Assembly (NCBI GenBank): GCA_015061615.1
Contig: SUWE01000015.1
Coordinates: 1 to 51,980, forward strand
Reading direction: 5' to 3'
Length of the DNA stretch: 51,980 nt
From: Lentisphaerota bacterium
GTDB lineage: Bacteria > Verrucomicrobiota > Lentisphaeria > Victivallales > Victivallaceae
Position numbers and translations under genes: made by a program. The notes under the pieces were generated by a model. The model was not told where the DNA came from. It made no database searches and was given only the letters and a program-made list of their open reading frames with translations. Positions 25,611-34,120 of this stretch are shown in pieces. Every line of letters begins with the position of its first letter. Positions within the stretch are counted from its first letter, which is position 1.

Positions 25611-27133
25611 TGTTGACAAAACAGGAAAAATTATGGCTGTGTCTCCTCCTGACTGCCGCAGCGGCGGTCAGGGGTTTTCTCATTTTCCGGGATTTGGAAT
25701 ATGATGAGATATGGTCGCTGGAAAATTATGCGGCATTGCCGTTGAGCAAAATTTTTTCCGATTTGTCCACCCCGAACAATCACCCGGTAAATACACTGCT
25801 AATAAAATTTCTGTGGTTTTCAAAAGAGTTTTTCTGGAGCATCAGAATCGGTTCACTTCTCTTTTCAACCGCGTCAGTTGCCCTGTTATGGCTCATCGGC
25901 AGAAAACTTTTCAGCCGCAGTGCGGCATGGTACGCCGCAGTTGCGGGGGCATTTCTGCCGCCGTTGATCGTTTCGGGAACGACGGCAAGAGGATATGCCG
26001 GAGAAATGTTCTACCTTCTCCTGTTCCACCTTGCCCTGCTCAACTGCCGCAAAGGTTCAATAAAGTGGTGTATTACCGCCGCGATTTCAGCTCTGTTTGC
26101 AATAATTTCTTTGCCGACGGCAGTTTTATACATGGTTCCGACTGCGGGATTTTACCTTTTATACTTTTGGAAAAAGCGGCGTTTTTTTCCGCTGCAAACG
26201 GCAATATTCTCAACTGCCGCACTGCTTGCCGGATTCTGGTTCATCATCAATTTCAACTCTTTTATACAGCAGAAACAGTTCAAGGCATCGTTCACGTCGT
26301 TTGAAGGATTTTACAGTTGGCTGAACTCCGCATTCTCGGAAAACGGCATCTGGATGTGGATATTGCCGCTGATTATTATAATTTTCCGCAAACGGAAAAT
26401 CATTTGGGTACTTGCGGCGATGTTCCTTTTTCCACTGCTTGCCGCGCTTGTCACCTCCCCGGCTCCGGCGCGGGTCTATCTGCCCTCTGCCGCTGTCGGA
26501 ATTTTGCTTTGCGCATCATTTTCCACAATAAAAAAGTGGCGTTACGGAATGTCGGCGGCGCTTCTTCTCATGCAGACAGCGGTATCTTATCCGGAAAGAA
26601 GTGAAGAAAAAACGGTACAGAAAATTTACAATCTTTCCGCACCTGACGGTCATATAAAAATATATCCGCCCGCCGCAGGCTATCCGCTCAGATGGAATCA
26701 TCCGGAAACGGTGGAAAAATTCTTCCTCAGTCTCATTTCTGCCTCGCAGAAGGATATCTGCTTTCTGGCACTGCCGGAAAAAGAAAATATTTCCGGCTTT
26801 GCGATGGATGGCAGTGTAATTTCCGCTCCGCTCCCGTTCAAATTGACTGCTTCGGATAAAGATGCACCATACCTTCTTGCGCTGAAAAAAAGCTCCATAA
26901 TCCCGCCGGATACGCTTGCTTTTGCAATATATCCGCCGATGCCGCAGGAAAATCTGACCGCACTCTTTCAGGATCTGGCTCCAAAAACAACGCTCTTTTT
27001 CAATCAATGGTTCCGCGTTCCGTTGAAAGCTCCGGACGGGAAAATCCATAAGTACATGATATTTGCATTCACTCTTGACCGGGAACGGAGATTTCCTGCG
27101 GGATATCCGTATTATCTCCCTCTTGAAAAATAA
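25610..27133 (+). CDS. GT39-like (ArnT/PMT-type) membrane glycosyltransferase
   Basis: A 507-aa polytopic protein with about ten or eleven membrane segments followed by a soluble C-terminal part (about 370-507). The first periplasmic loop contains RDLEYDEIWSLENYA; an acidic pair here is the catalytic feature of the GT39/ArnT/PMT_2 family that transfers sugars from polyprenyl phosphates. Acceptor and donor are unknown. The ATG at 25610 overlaps the atpD stop (TGATG), so it is translated as part of the V-ATPase operon, an odd partner. Confidence 0.75.
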   Translation: MLTKQEKLWLCLLLTAAAAVRGFLIFRDLEYDEIWSLENYAALPLSKIFSDLSTPNNHPVNTLLIKFLWFSKEFFWSIRIGSLLFSTASVALLWLIGRKLFSRSAAWYAAVAGAFLPPLIVSGTTARGYAGEMFYLLLFHLALLNCRKGSIKWCITAAISALFAIISLPTAVLYMVPTAGFYLLYFWKKRRFFPLQTAIFSTAALLAGFWFIINFNSFIQQKQFKASFTSFEGFYSWLNSAFSENGIWMWILPLIIIIFRKRKIIWVLAAMFLFPLLAALVTSPAPARVYLPSAAVGILLCASFSTIKKWRYGMSAALLLMQTAVSYPERSEEKTVQKIYNLSAPDGHIKIYPPAAGYPLRWNHPETVEKFFLSLISASQKDICFLALPEKENISGFAMDGSVISAPLPFKLTASDKDAPYLLALKKSSIIPPDTLAFAIYPPMPQENLTALFQDLAPKTTLFFNQWFRVPLKAPDGKIHKYMIFAFTLDRERRFPAGYPYYLPLEK

Positions 27134-27151
27134 GCGTTCACGGCGTATATT
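27123..27151 (+). promoter_or_regulatory. Promoter of the leuA-like gene (likely leaderless)
   Basis: TTGAAA (27123-27128), 17-bp spacer, TATATT (27146-27151). The transcript should begin about seven bases after the -10, i.e. at or next to the ATG at 27158. The -35 overlaps the last codons of the GT39-like gene. Confidence 0.65.
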
Positions 27152-28696
27152 ATGAATATGAACAGCAAATTGAAACATCAGCCTTACATTGAAATTCTGG
27201 ATACCACGCTGCGCGATGGTGAACAGACCCCCGGCGTCAGCTTTTCCCCGCAGGAAAAGCTGGAGATCGCCCGTCTGCTTCTTTCCCGCGTACACGTTGA
27301 CCGTCTGGAACTTGCCAGTGCGCGGGTTTCAGAGGGCGAAGAGTGCGCAGTAAAAGAGATAATCCGCTGGGCAAAACCGCACGGATTTCTTGAAAATCTG
27401 GAAATTCTCGGCTTTATCGACGGCGGCAAATCCACCGGCTGGATAAGTGATGCCGGCGGCAAAGTCATCAACTTTGTAGCAAAAGCATCAGTCAATCACT
27501 GCAAATTGCAGCTGAAAAAAACTCCCCGCCGCCATATCGACGATGTGGTAAAAGAGATCCGCCGTGCCAACGATGCCGGAATGAGCGTAAATCTCTACCT
27601 TGAAGCATGGTCGGAAGGTATGAAAAACGATTTCGGCTATATCTGCGATCTCATCCGCGCCGTGGAGGAACTTTCAGTCAAACGCATAATGCCCGCCGAT
27701 ACCCTCGGTCTGCTCTCTCCGCAGGAAATGAGCCGTTACGCCGAATTGATGATCTCCGTCTTCCCCGGATACCGTTTTGATTTTCACGGACACAACGATT
27801 ACGGAATGGTGACGGCAAACTCCCTTGCAGCGGTCAATGCCGGATTTTCCGGAATACACACCACGATCAACGGTCTCGGTGAACGCGCAGGCAATCAGCC
27901 GCTTGCCCAGATCGTCGTCGCCATCCACGATTTCACAAAATCCCGTACCCGTATTGCGGAAAAGGAACTGCATCACGCATCCCAGCTTATTCAGGCGATT
28001 TCCGGCAAACGCTGTCCGTGGAACATGCCGGTTGTCGGCAGTGACGTTTACACTCACACCTGCGGAGTGCATGCCGACGGAGATAAAAAAGCGGAACTTT
28101 ATGTCAGCAAACTCCGTCCGGAACGTTTCGGCAGACAGCGGGATATTGCTCTCGGCAAACTTGCCGGCAGAGCATCCATTGAAACGATCCTTGAAGATAC
28201 GGCGTGGTGTTCCGGCATGACTCCGGAACAGAAGGAGCATCTGCTTTCTGAGATCATCCGTCTCGGCGACCGCAAAAAGACAGTTTCGACCGCCGATTTG
28301 CCATATATCATCGCTGGTGTGAAAAAAACTCCGCACAACAAAGTGTTCAAAATCACCGCCGCCGAATTTGAGTCTGCTCTGCACGGCATGGCAAAGTCGC
28401 ATGTGGCAGTCGATTACAACGGTCAATGCGCCGAAGCATCCGCCAGAGGTGACGGCGGTTACGATGCATTTGTCAAAGCATTGAAAAAGTGTTTGAAACA
28501 ATTCAAACTGACGATGCCAAGACTTATTGACTACGAGGAACGCATCCCGCCCGGCGGCAGAACCGATGCGATCGTGGAAACGACGATCACCTGGAGTTAC
28601 GGCGGCAAAACCCATATCACCACCGGCGTTGACTCCGACCAGGTGCTTGCAGCGGTTGCCGCAACAGAAAAAATGATAAACTTTATGGTGCAGTAA
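27152..28696 (+). CDS. 2-isopropylmalate synthase-like acyltransferase (LeuA/CimA family)
   Basis: A 514-aa protein of the DRE-TIM metallolyase family: LRDGEQTPGV at the start of the barrel, the metal-binding FDFHGHNDYGMVTAN, and NGLGERAGN. A C-terminal part (about 390-514) resembles the LeuA regulatory domain. It condenses acetyl-CoA with a 2-oxo acid; 2-oxoisovalerate (leucine), pyruvate (citramalate) or 2-oxoglutarate (homocitrate) are all possible from motifs alone. No other leucine genes are nearby. Two in-frame ATGs (27152, 27158) have no binding site; the promoter position favours 27158 on a leaderless mRNA. Confidence 0.82.
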   Translation: MNMNSKLKHQPYIEILDTTLRDGEQTPGVSFSPQEKLEIARLLLSRVHVDRLELASARVSEGEECAVKEIIRWAKPHGFLENLEILGFIDGGKSTGWISDAGGKVINFVAKASVNHCKLQLKKTPRRHIDDVVKEIRRANDAGMSVNLYLEAWSEGMKNDFGYICDLIRAVEELSVKRIMPADTLGLLSPQEMSRYAELMISVFPGYRFDFHGHNDYGMVTANSLAAVNAGFSGIHTTINGLGERAGNQPLAQIVVAIHDFTKSRTRIAEKELHHASQLIQAISGKRCPWNMPVVGSDVYTHTCGVHADGDKKAELYVSKLRPERFGRQRDIALGKLAGRASIETILEDTAWCSGMTPEQKEHLLSEIIRLGDRKKTVSTADLPYIIAGVKKTPHNKVFKITAAEFESALHGMAKSHVAVDYNGQCAEASARGDGGYDAFVKALKKCLKQFKLTMPRLIDYEERIPPGGRTDAIVETTITWSYGGKTHITTGVDSDQVLAAVAATEKMINFMVQ

Positions 28697-29766
28697 TGGG
28701 GAATTTCTATATTATTTCCGGCGATGATGATTTCGCCCGCAAACAGCGTGCCAGAGAAACAGCAATGATGGTGACCAATTCCGAAGAACCGGAAAATTCT
28801 GATACCGCGGAAATCGTTCAGGCAGATTTGCCTGATTTGAAACCGGATATGATAATTGAACGCTTTCTCGATGCGTTGCAGACTCCGCCTTTTCTCGCTC
28901 CGGAAAAATTTGTCTGGCTCCGCCACCACCCTGATTTGGATATGTGGTGTGCGGAACGGCAATCGGCGATGCTCAAAGGACTTCTGCAATTTATTCAAGC
29001 CCCCCTCCCCCCGGAATTAACCGTTCTTATCGACGGACCGGGAGTGGATAAGCGCAAAGTTTTATGGAAAAATCTTATCAAAGCAGGTGCCAAAGTAGAT
29101 ATTCTTTCTGCGGCAAAATCCACAGATAAAAATTTTGCGGAAAACCGGCGGACAATTCTCAACAATTTTGCAAAATCCACCGGCAAACGTTTGAGTTCCG
29201 AAGCGGTAAACTACCTTACAGAAGTTATCGGCGGCGACTCCGGGATACTTACCAATGAACTGGAAAAACTTGCCAGTTACACCGGAAATGCTCCGGAAAT
29301 AACCCTTGCCGACTGCCGGGCGATCGTCAGCCGCACCCCTGAAGCAATAAGCTGGGAGTACACCGAAGCGATTCAGAACGGACAGAAAAACGCCGCACTC
29401 AACGCTCTTGCTCTGCTCACCGCTCAAAATGAACAGGGCTTGGAACTGCGCCTGATTTATCTGCTTGCCAATGCGTACCAGAAATCGCTCAACAGCCGTC
29501 TTGCCATGCAGGAACTCGGAATACGTCATCCATCCCCCGGAGCATTTGAAAATCTTTCACCGGAAATCAAGGCGAAATATCCGGACAATCCGCTGGTGAA
29601 AATGCACCCGTACCGGGCGTATAAAGTGTGTGAAGCCGCCGCGAAACTGGACGGGGCTTCACTGGCATCTAAGCTGACATTGATCCGCGATGCCAACCGC
29701 GCTCTGGTTTCCGGCGGCGGCGATGCAAAAATAATTCTGGAACAGTTGACGCTGAAACTCTGCTGA
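28696..29766 (+). CDS. holA: DNA polymerase III subunit delta
   Basis: The 356-aa clamp-loader delta subunit: it starts MGNFYIISGDDDFARKQRA, the family's short Rossmann-like opening, and the HolA fold continues with VNYLTEVIGGDSGILTNELEKL and the helical C-terminal collar. It opens the sliding clamp with the DnaX complex. Start overlaps the preceding stop by 1 bp (TAATG). Only 6 bp separate it from the convergent next gene. Confidence 0.85.
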   Translation: MGNFYIISGDDDFARKQRARETAMMVTNSEEPENSDTAEIVQADLPDLKPDMIIERFLDALQTPPFLAPEKFVWLRHHPDLDMWCAERQSAMLKGLLQFIQAPLPPELTVLIDGPGVDKRKVLWKNLIKAGAKVDILSAAKSTDKNFAENRRTILNNFAKSTGKRLSSEAVNYLTEVIGGDSGILTNELEKLASYTGNAPEITLADCRAIVSRTPEAISWEYTEAIQNGQKNAALNALALLTAQNEQGLELRLIYLLANAYQKSLNSRLAMQELGIRHPSPGAFENLSPEIKAKYPDNPLVKMHPYRAYKVCEAAAKLDGASLASKLTLIRDANRALVSGGGDAKIILEQLTLKLC

Positions 29767-29772
29767 AAAAAG

Positions 29773-30369
29773 TTACTTGCAGACACTCTTTTTTATGAGC
29801 CATTTGCCGTTGACTTTTTCCAACTCAAGAGTGTATTCATTGATACGGTCAGAACCTGACTCTTTCATCTTATAGACAAGCTGTGCCAGGTCTTTATCAA
29901 CTTTGACTTCAACGACTTCGCACCCTGCCCACAATTCACGCACGGCTTCAAGATAAATCCGGTGGATTTCACTCAATGTTTTTGCGGATTCAACGGCAAG
30001 TTTTCTGCCTTCGGCGTTATCTTCAAGGGAATTTATCGTTTCCCGCAGTTCGGGAGTCATCTCACTTTCATTCATCACAAAAACGGCGCTGACGATCTCA
30101 AGCAGTGATGCATCCGGCAGAGTCGCTTTCATTATCACCTGACGCATGGCATCAAGTTCCTGCATGTTATCTTTGATTTGAGAGTAGGCAGTTTTATTGC
30201 CTTCAAGGTCGATTTCCACATACGCAGGGTGATAAAGTTCAAGCATGGCAGAACCATTCATTTCCAGCTGAAACTTTTCCATATCTTTCAACACCTGTTT
30301 CACCGCATCTTCAGAGGCAAAAAGGGGAAATCCGCAGAATATCAGCAACAGAACAAAAATCTTTTTCAT
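29773..30369 (-). CDS. Exported protein, NTF2-like, paralogue 2
   Basis: A 198-aa protein with a signal peptide (MKKIFVLLLIFCGFPLFA). The mature part, with ALKDMEKFQLEMNGSAMLELYHPAYVEID-like layout at the N-terminus and a final LEKVNGKWLIKKS strand, looks like an NTF2/SnoaL-type fold with a helical insertion; identity is uncertain. It overlaps the upstream paralogue by 4 bp. No function is claimed. Confidence 0.6.
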   Translation of the reverse strand: MKKIFVLLLIFCGFPLFASEDAVKQVLKDMEKFQLEMNGSAMLELYHPAYVEIDLEGNKTAYSQIKDNMQELDAMRQVIMKATLPDASLLEIVSAVFVMNESEMTPELRETINSLEDNAEGRKLAVESAKTLSEIHRIYLEAVRELWAGCEVVEVKVDKDLAQLVYKMKESGSDRINEYTLELEKVNGKWLIKKSVCK

Positions 30370-30935
30370 TTCACCTCTCCTGCTTCAACGAATTTGACGA
30401 TCAGCCACTTTCCATCACGTTTGACCAGCTCATAGGTGGATCTGAACAATTTTTTGGAAACGGGGTGGGTAAATTCCTGAACAACAAACGCCTTATCCTT
30501 TTCGACCCTGATTTCAGAAAATTTGATATCTTTCAAAAACGATTTTCCTAATTGTCTGGTCAGTTCCAACTGATTTTTGACAATTTTCACCAACGTTTTT
30601 TCATGCTCCGTTCCCTTTACCGCACGGATTTGTACAAGCTGCTGCTCCGTCGTTTTTTTACCGGTCAGCTGATTCTGGATAACAAGGATTTCTTCGGCGT
30701 CGTTTGATTTCAACAATTTCTGCAGCAATTCCGCAATTTCTTCCGCCTTTTTGTAATCAACAGTCATCGCGTTATTGATTTCCACATACTCCGGCGCACA
30801 AACTGTAAGTGCTGTTTTCACATCCATATCAGCGGCGGCAGTACGGTAAAACATCACCGTTTTTCTTACTGCTTCTTCCGTTGCAGCAGCAGTAAGAACG
30901 AACAGTGCGGCAAAAAATATCATTGATTTTTTCAT
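30366..30935 (-). CDS. Exported protein, NTF2-like, paralogue 1
   Basis: A 189-aa exported protein (MKKSMIFFAALFVLTAAA) sharing layout with the downstream gene: AAADMDVKTALTVCAPEYVEI near the N-terminus, a helical middle, and a closing ELVKRDGKWLIVKF. The pair probably arose by tandem duplication. GGGAGG five to six bases before the ATG. Transcribed from the promoter at 30967. Confidence 0.6.
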   Translation of the reverse strand: MKKSMIFFAALFVLTAAATEEAVRKTVMFYRTAAADMDVKTALTVCAPEYVEINNAMTVDYKKAEEIAELLQKLLKSNDAEEILVIQNQLTGKKTTEQQLVQIRAVKGTEHEKTLVKIVKNQLELTRQLGKSFLKDIKFSEIRVEKDKAFVVQEFTHPVSKKLFRSTYELVKRDGKWLIVKFVEAGEVK

Positions 30936-30966
30936 AAAAACCTCCCGTTTGCAATCGTTTTGTTAT

Positions 30967-30995
30967 AAAATACAGCATAACTCCGGATATTGCAA
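30967..30995 (-). promoter_or_regulatory. Promoter of the exported NTF2-like pair
   Basis: Minus strand: TTGCAA (30990-30995), 17-bp spacer, TATTTT (30967-30972). Divergent from, and adjacent to, the cca promoter. Confidence 0.65.
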
Positions 30996-31014
30996 GTTTT
31001 TTTCAACCGGGAAT

Positions 31015-31043
31015 TTGAATATCAACGGCAAATATGCTATATT
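31015..31043 (+). promoter_or_regulatory. Promoter of cca, leaderless
   Basis: TTGAAT (31015-31020), 17-bp spacer, TATATT (31038-31043). Only six bases separate the -10 from ATG 31050, so the mRNA should start at the A of the start codon. No ribosome binding site is present, consistent with this. Confidence 0.7.
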
Positions 31044-31049
31044 ATCCAC

Positions 31050-32411
31050 ATGAAAACATTGGATAAAGTTAAAGAAATCGCCCTTGCTATACACGCCGCA
31101 GGCGGCAGGGCCATGCTGGTCGGCGGCTGTGTCCGCGACAAACTGCTCAACACTCCGGTAAAAGATTATGATTTGGAAATCTACAATCTTTCTGCCGCGC
31201 AACTGTTTGCCGCCATCAGCAATGTCTGCGAAGTCGATGCTGTCGGGATGAGTTTCGGCGTACTCAAAGTCAAACATTATGATATCGACCTTGCCCTGCC
31301 CCGTAAAGAGAACAAAACCGGCAAAGGTCACCGCGGTTTCATTATGGAACTGACTCCGGAACTTGACTTTACCGCCGCTGCAAGCCGCAGGGATTTCACA
31401 ATTAACGCAATAATGATGGATGCCCTCACCGGGGAAATCATCGACCCGTGGAACGGTAAAGCCGACCTTGAGAAAAAAATCCTCCGCCATGTATCGGCGG
31501 CATTTTCCGAAGACCCCCTGCGGGTTCTGCGCGGAATGCAGTTCATTGCCCGCTTCGACCTGACGCCTGATGCTGAAACAGTCAAACTCTGTTCAACGAT
31601 TTCCCAGAGTGAGCTTCCACCGGAACGGCTTGCTTCGGAGTGGGAAAAACTTCTGCTCAAAGGTACACACCTTGCAAAAGCACTCAACTTTCTGAAAGAG
31701 ACCGCATGGGTCCGTTTTTATCCTGAGCTTGCCGCATTGATAAACTGTCCGCAAAATCCCCAGTGGCATCCGGAAGGCGACGTTTGGAACCACACTCTTG
31801 CAGTGACCGAAGCCGCCGCAAAAATGCGGAAAAACCTCAATCCGGATGATGCTCTGGTGTTCATGCTTGCCGCACTCTGTCACGATTTCGGCAAACCTGC
31901 CTGTACCGTAACTGATGCCGACGGCAAAATCACCAGCTGCGGTCACGATTCAATGACCGCTCCGGCGGAAAAATTCATCACTTCCATCTGGTACCGCAAA
32001 GATCTTCCGGAAAGAGTGATCCCGCTTGTCGCCCGCCACATGCACCCGTGGCAGCTGGCAGAAAGCAGCTCAAGCAACAAAGCATTCCGCAAACTTGCGC
32101 TGTTCGCCAAACGCCTTGATCTGCTCGCCGATCTTGCCGAAGCCGATGTCCGGGGAATCTCAATGAGCAGTGATGAGCGGAAAAAACGGCTGAACACTAT
32201 TGATATTTTCCGCCGCCGCTGTGAAGAACTTGCCATTGCCGATTCCGTCCCCAAACCGCTGATCCTCGGCAGACACCTGATAAAAAAAGGCTTGACTCCG
32301 GGTGCAGGATTCAAACCCATACTCGACCATTGCTTTGAAGCACAGATATCCGGAGAGTTTTCCACCCTCCCCGAAGCACTTGATTTCCTGGATAAATTAT
32401 GCGGAAAATAA
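31050..32411 (+). CDS. cca: CCA-adding tRNA nucleotidyltransferase with HD domain
   Basis: A 453-aa class II nucleotidyltransferase building or repairing tRNA CCA ends. Head domain: MLVGGCVRDKLL, catalytic DYDLEIY acidic pair, RRDFTINAI. Then the neck/body (DPLRVLRGMQFIARF) and a C-terminal HD domain (LCHDFGKP) as in the E. coli-type enzyme, giving possible phosphohydrolase activity. The start is ATG 31050; the frame is open 20 codons further, but upstream of the promoter. Overlaps dinB by 13 bp. Confidence 0.92.
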   Translation: MKTLDKVKEIALAIHAAGGRAMLVGGCVRDKLLNTPVKDYDLEIYNLSAAQLFAAISNVCEVDAVGMSFGVLKVKHYDIDLALPRKENKTGKGHRGFIMELTPELDFTAAASRRDFTINAIMMDALTGEIIDPWNGKADLEKKILRHVSAAFSEDPLRVLRGMQFIARFDLTPDAETVKLCSTISQSELPPERLASEWEKLLLKGTHLAKALNFLKETAWVRFYPELAALINCPQNPQWHPEGDVWNHTLAVTEAAAKMRKNLNPDDALVFMLAALCHDFGKPACTVTDADGKITSCGHDSMTAPAEKFITSIWYRKDLPERVIPLVARHMHPWQLAESSSSNKAFRKLALFAKRLDLLADLAEADVRGISMSSDERKKRLNTIDIFRRRCEELAIADSVPKPLILGRHLIKKGLTPGAGFKPILDHCFEAQISGEFSTLPEALDFLDKLCGK

Positions 32412-33469
32412 TCCACGTTGATATGGATGCGTTTTTTGCATCCGTTGAACAGCTTGACCGTCCTGAACTCCGGGGAAAACCGGTGATCGTCGGCGGCGCC
32501 CCGCAACGGCGCGGCGTGGTTTCTACCTGCTCATACGAAGCACGGAAATTCGGTATCCACTCTGCGATGCCGAGTTCCACCGCACTGCGGCTTTGCCCCG
32601 ACGCAATATTTATTGAACCTGACCACCGCCGCTATCAGCGAGTTTCCGCACTTATCAGACAGGAATTTTTCAGACTCACGCCGATAGTTGAACCGATGTC
32701 CATTGATGAAGCATATCTGGATGTTTCCGCGCTCTGCCCAACGCTTGAAGATGCAAAAAACACCGCTCAAAAATTACAGCAAACGATTTTTGAGCGCACC
32801 GGATTGACCGCTTCCGCAGGAGTATCCTACAATAAATTTCTTGCCAAAACCGCTTCAGATCATAAAAAACCCGCCGGATTGACGTTGATAACTCCTGAAA
32901 ATGCGGCAGATTTTCTCGACCGTTTACCGATTGAAAAGTTTTACGGATTAGGCAAAGCAAGTGTAAAAAAACTTCATCAGATAAACGTCCGCAGCGGCGG
33001 CGATCTGAAAAAACTTTCCCCCGCCATACTCAAAGCGCTTTTCGGTAAATCCGGCGCCTTTTATTACAGCATTGTCCGCGGAGTCGATGACCGTCCGGTG
33101 GAACTTGAAGGCGACCCGAAATCCATCAGCAGGGAAATCACTCTGCCGGAAAATTGTACCGATTTGCGGGAAATCCGTATCCTCATGCGGATGCTTGCAC
33201 GCAAAGTTGCCCGCCGTGCGGCAAAAAAAGGCTTTGTCGGCTCATCTATAACAATAAAGTTGAAATACGCAGATTTTCAAAGCATTACCCGGTCAATAAC
33301 GATCCCCTCCCCGACAGGAGACGGTCCGGAAATCGGTAATTATGCGGTCGCTCTGCTGGAAAAAACCGATGTGGAAAAACATGCCGTCCGTTTGGCTGGT
33401 GTAGGAATTTCACAGCTTTCTCCGGCACATGCGCCCAAAGAGACTCAACTGCTTTTTGACTTTACCTGA
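32399..33469 (+). CDS. dinB: DNA polymerase IV
   Basis: A 356-aa Y-family translesion polymerase: IIHVDMDAFFASVEQL (first metal Asp), SIDEAYLDVS (second acidic pair), AGVSYNKFLAKTASDHKKP and the little-finger domain to the C-terminus. The last residues QLLFDF form a likely beta-clamp-binding motif. Start overlaps the cca end by 13 bp. No LexA-type box was recognised, as transcription comes through cca. Confidence 0.95.
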   Translation: MRKIIHVDMDAFFASVEQLDRPELRGKPVIVGGAPQRRGVVSTCSYEARKFGIHSAMPSSTALRLCPDAIFIEPDHRRYQRVSALIRQEFFRLTPIVEPMSIDEAYLDVSALCPTLEDAKNTAQKLQQTIFERTGLTASAGVSYNKFLAKTASDHKKPAGLTLITPENAADFLDRLPIEKFYGLGKASVKKLHQINVRSGGDLKKLSPAILKALFGKSGAFYYSIVRGVDDRPVELEGDPKSISREITLPENCTDLREIRILMRMLARKVARRAAKKGFVGSSITIKLKYADFQSITRSITIPSPTGDGPEIGNYAVALLEKTDVEKHAVRLAGVGISQLSPAHAPKETQLLFDFT

Positions 33470-33473
33470 TAAC

Positions 33474-34112
33474 TCAGCGGCAATACGCGGCGATCTTATC
33501 AACGACCTGTTCAATATTCAATCCGGTCGTGTCGATCAAAACTGCATCATCCGCCTGACGCAGCGGCGCAACTGCGCGGTTCATATCGCGCTCATCCCGG
33601 GCGATTATATCAGCAAGAATGGATTCAAATGTTGCTCCGTCAGCAACTTCACTGCTCTGCGCCATGCGGCGGCGCGCCCGTTCTTCAGGTGAAGCAGTAA
33701 CAAAAAATTTCTTTTCCGCATCCGGAAAAACCACGGTTCCGATATCCCGTCCTTCCATAACTATCCACTGCTGTGCCGCCGCGTTGCGCTGAACGGGCAT
33801 CAAATAGTCACGGACAAACGGTTTGGCAGAAACGATACTTGCTCCGGTGGCACACTCCGGCAGACGGAGTTCGGATTCAAGTATCTTACCGTTGAGATAA
33901 AGATCAGCACCGCGAAACTCAAGGGTCAAGCCCTCAAGAAATTCCGGTGTGATATCAGAAAATGCAATACCGGAAGTCTTCGCGGCATAAGCTAATGCGC
34001 GATAGAGACTTCCGGTATTTATATAAGCATAATCCAAGCGGTCCGCCACCTTTCGGGCAACCGTACTCTTTCCGGCTCCGGCCGGTCCGTCGATGGCAAC
34101 CACTGTACTCAT
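33474..34112 (-). CDS. cmk: Cytidylate kinase
   Basis: A 212-aa CMP/dCMP kinase: P-loop DGPAGAGKST, MEGRDIGTVVFPDAEKKFF and RDERDMNRAVAPLRQADDAVLIDTT. The start is ATG 34112; an in-frame TTG at 34124 overlaps the secY stop. Last gene of the ribosomal/secY operon, 4 bp from the convergent dinB, with no room for a terminator between them. Confidence 0.95.
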   Translation of the reverse strand: MSTVVAIDGPAGAGKSTVARKVADRLDYAYINTGSLYRALAYAAKTSGIAFSDITPEFLEGLTLEFRGADLYLNGKILESELRLPECATGASIVSAKPFVRDYLMPVQRNAAAQQWIVMEGRDIGTVVFPDAEKKFFVTASPEERARRRMAQSSEVADGATFESILADIIARDERDMNRAVAPLRQADDAVLIDTTGLNIEQVVDKIAAYCR

Positions 34113-34120
34113 GCTTGATC

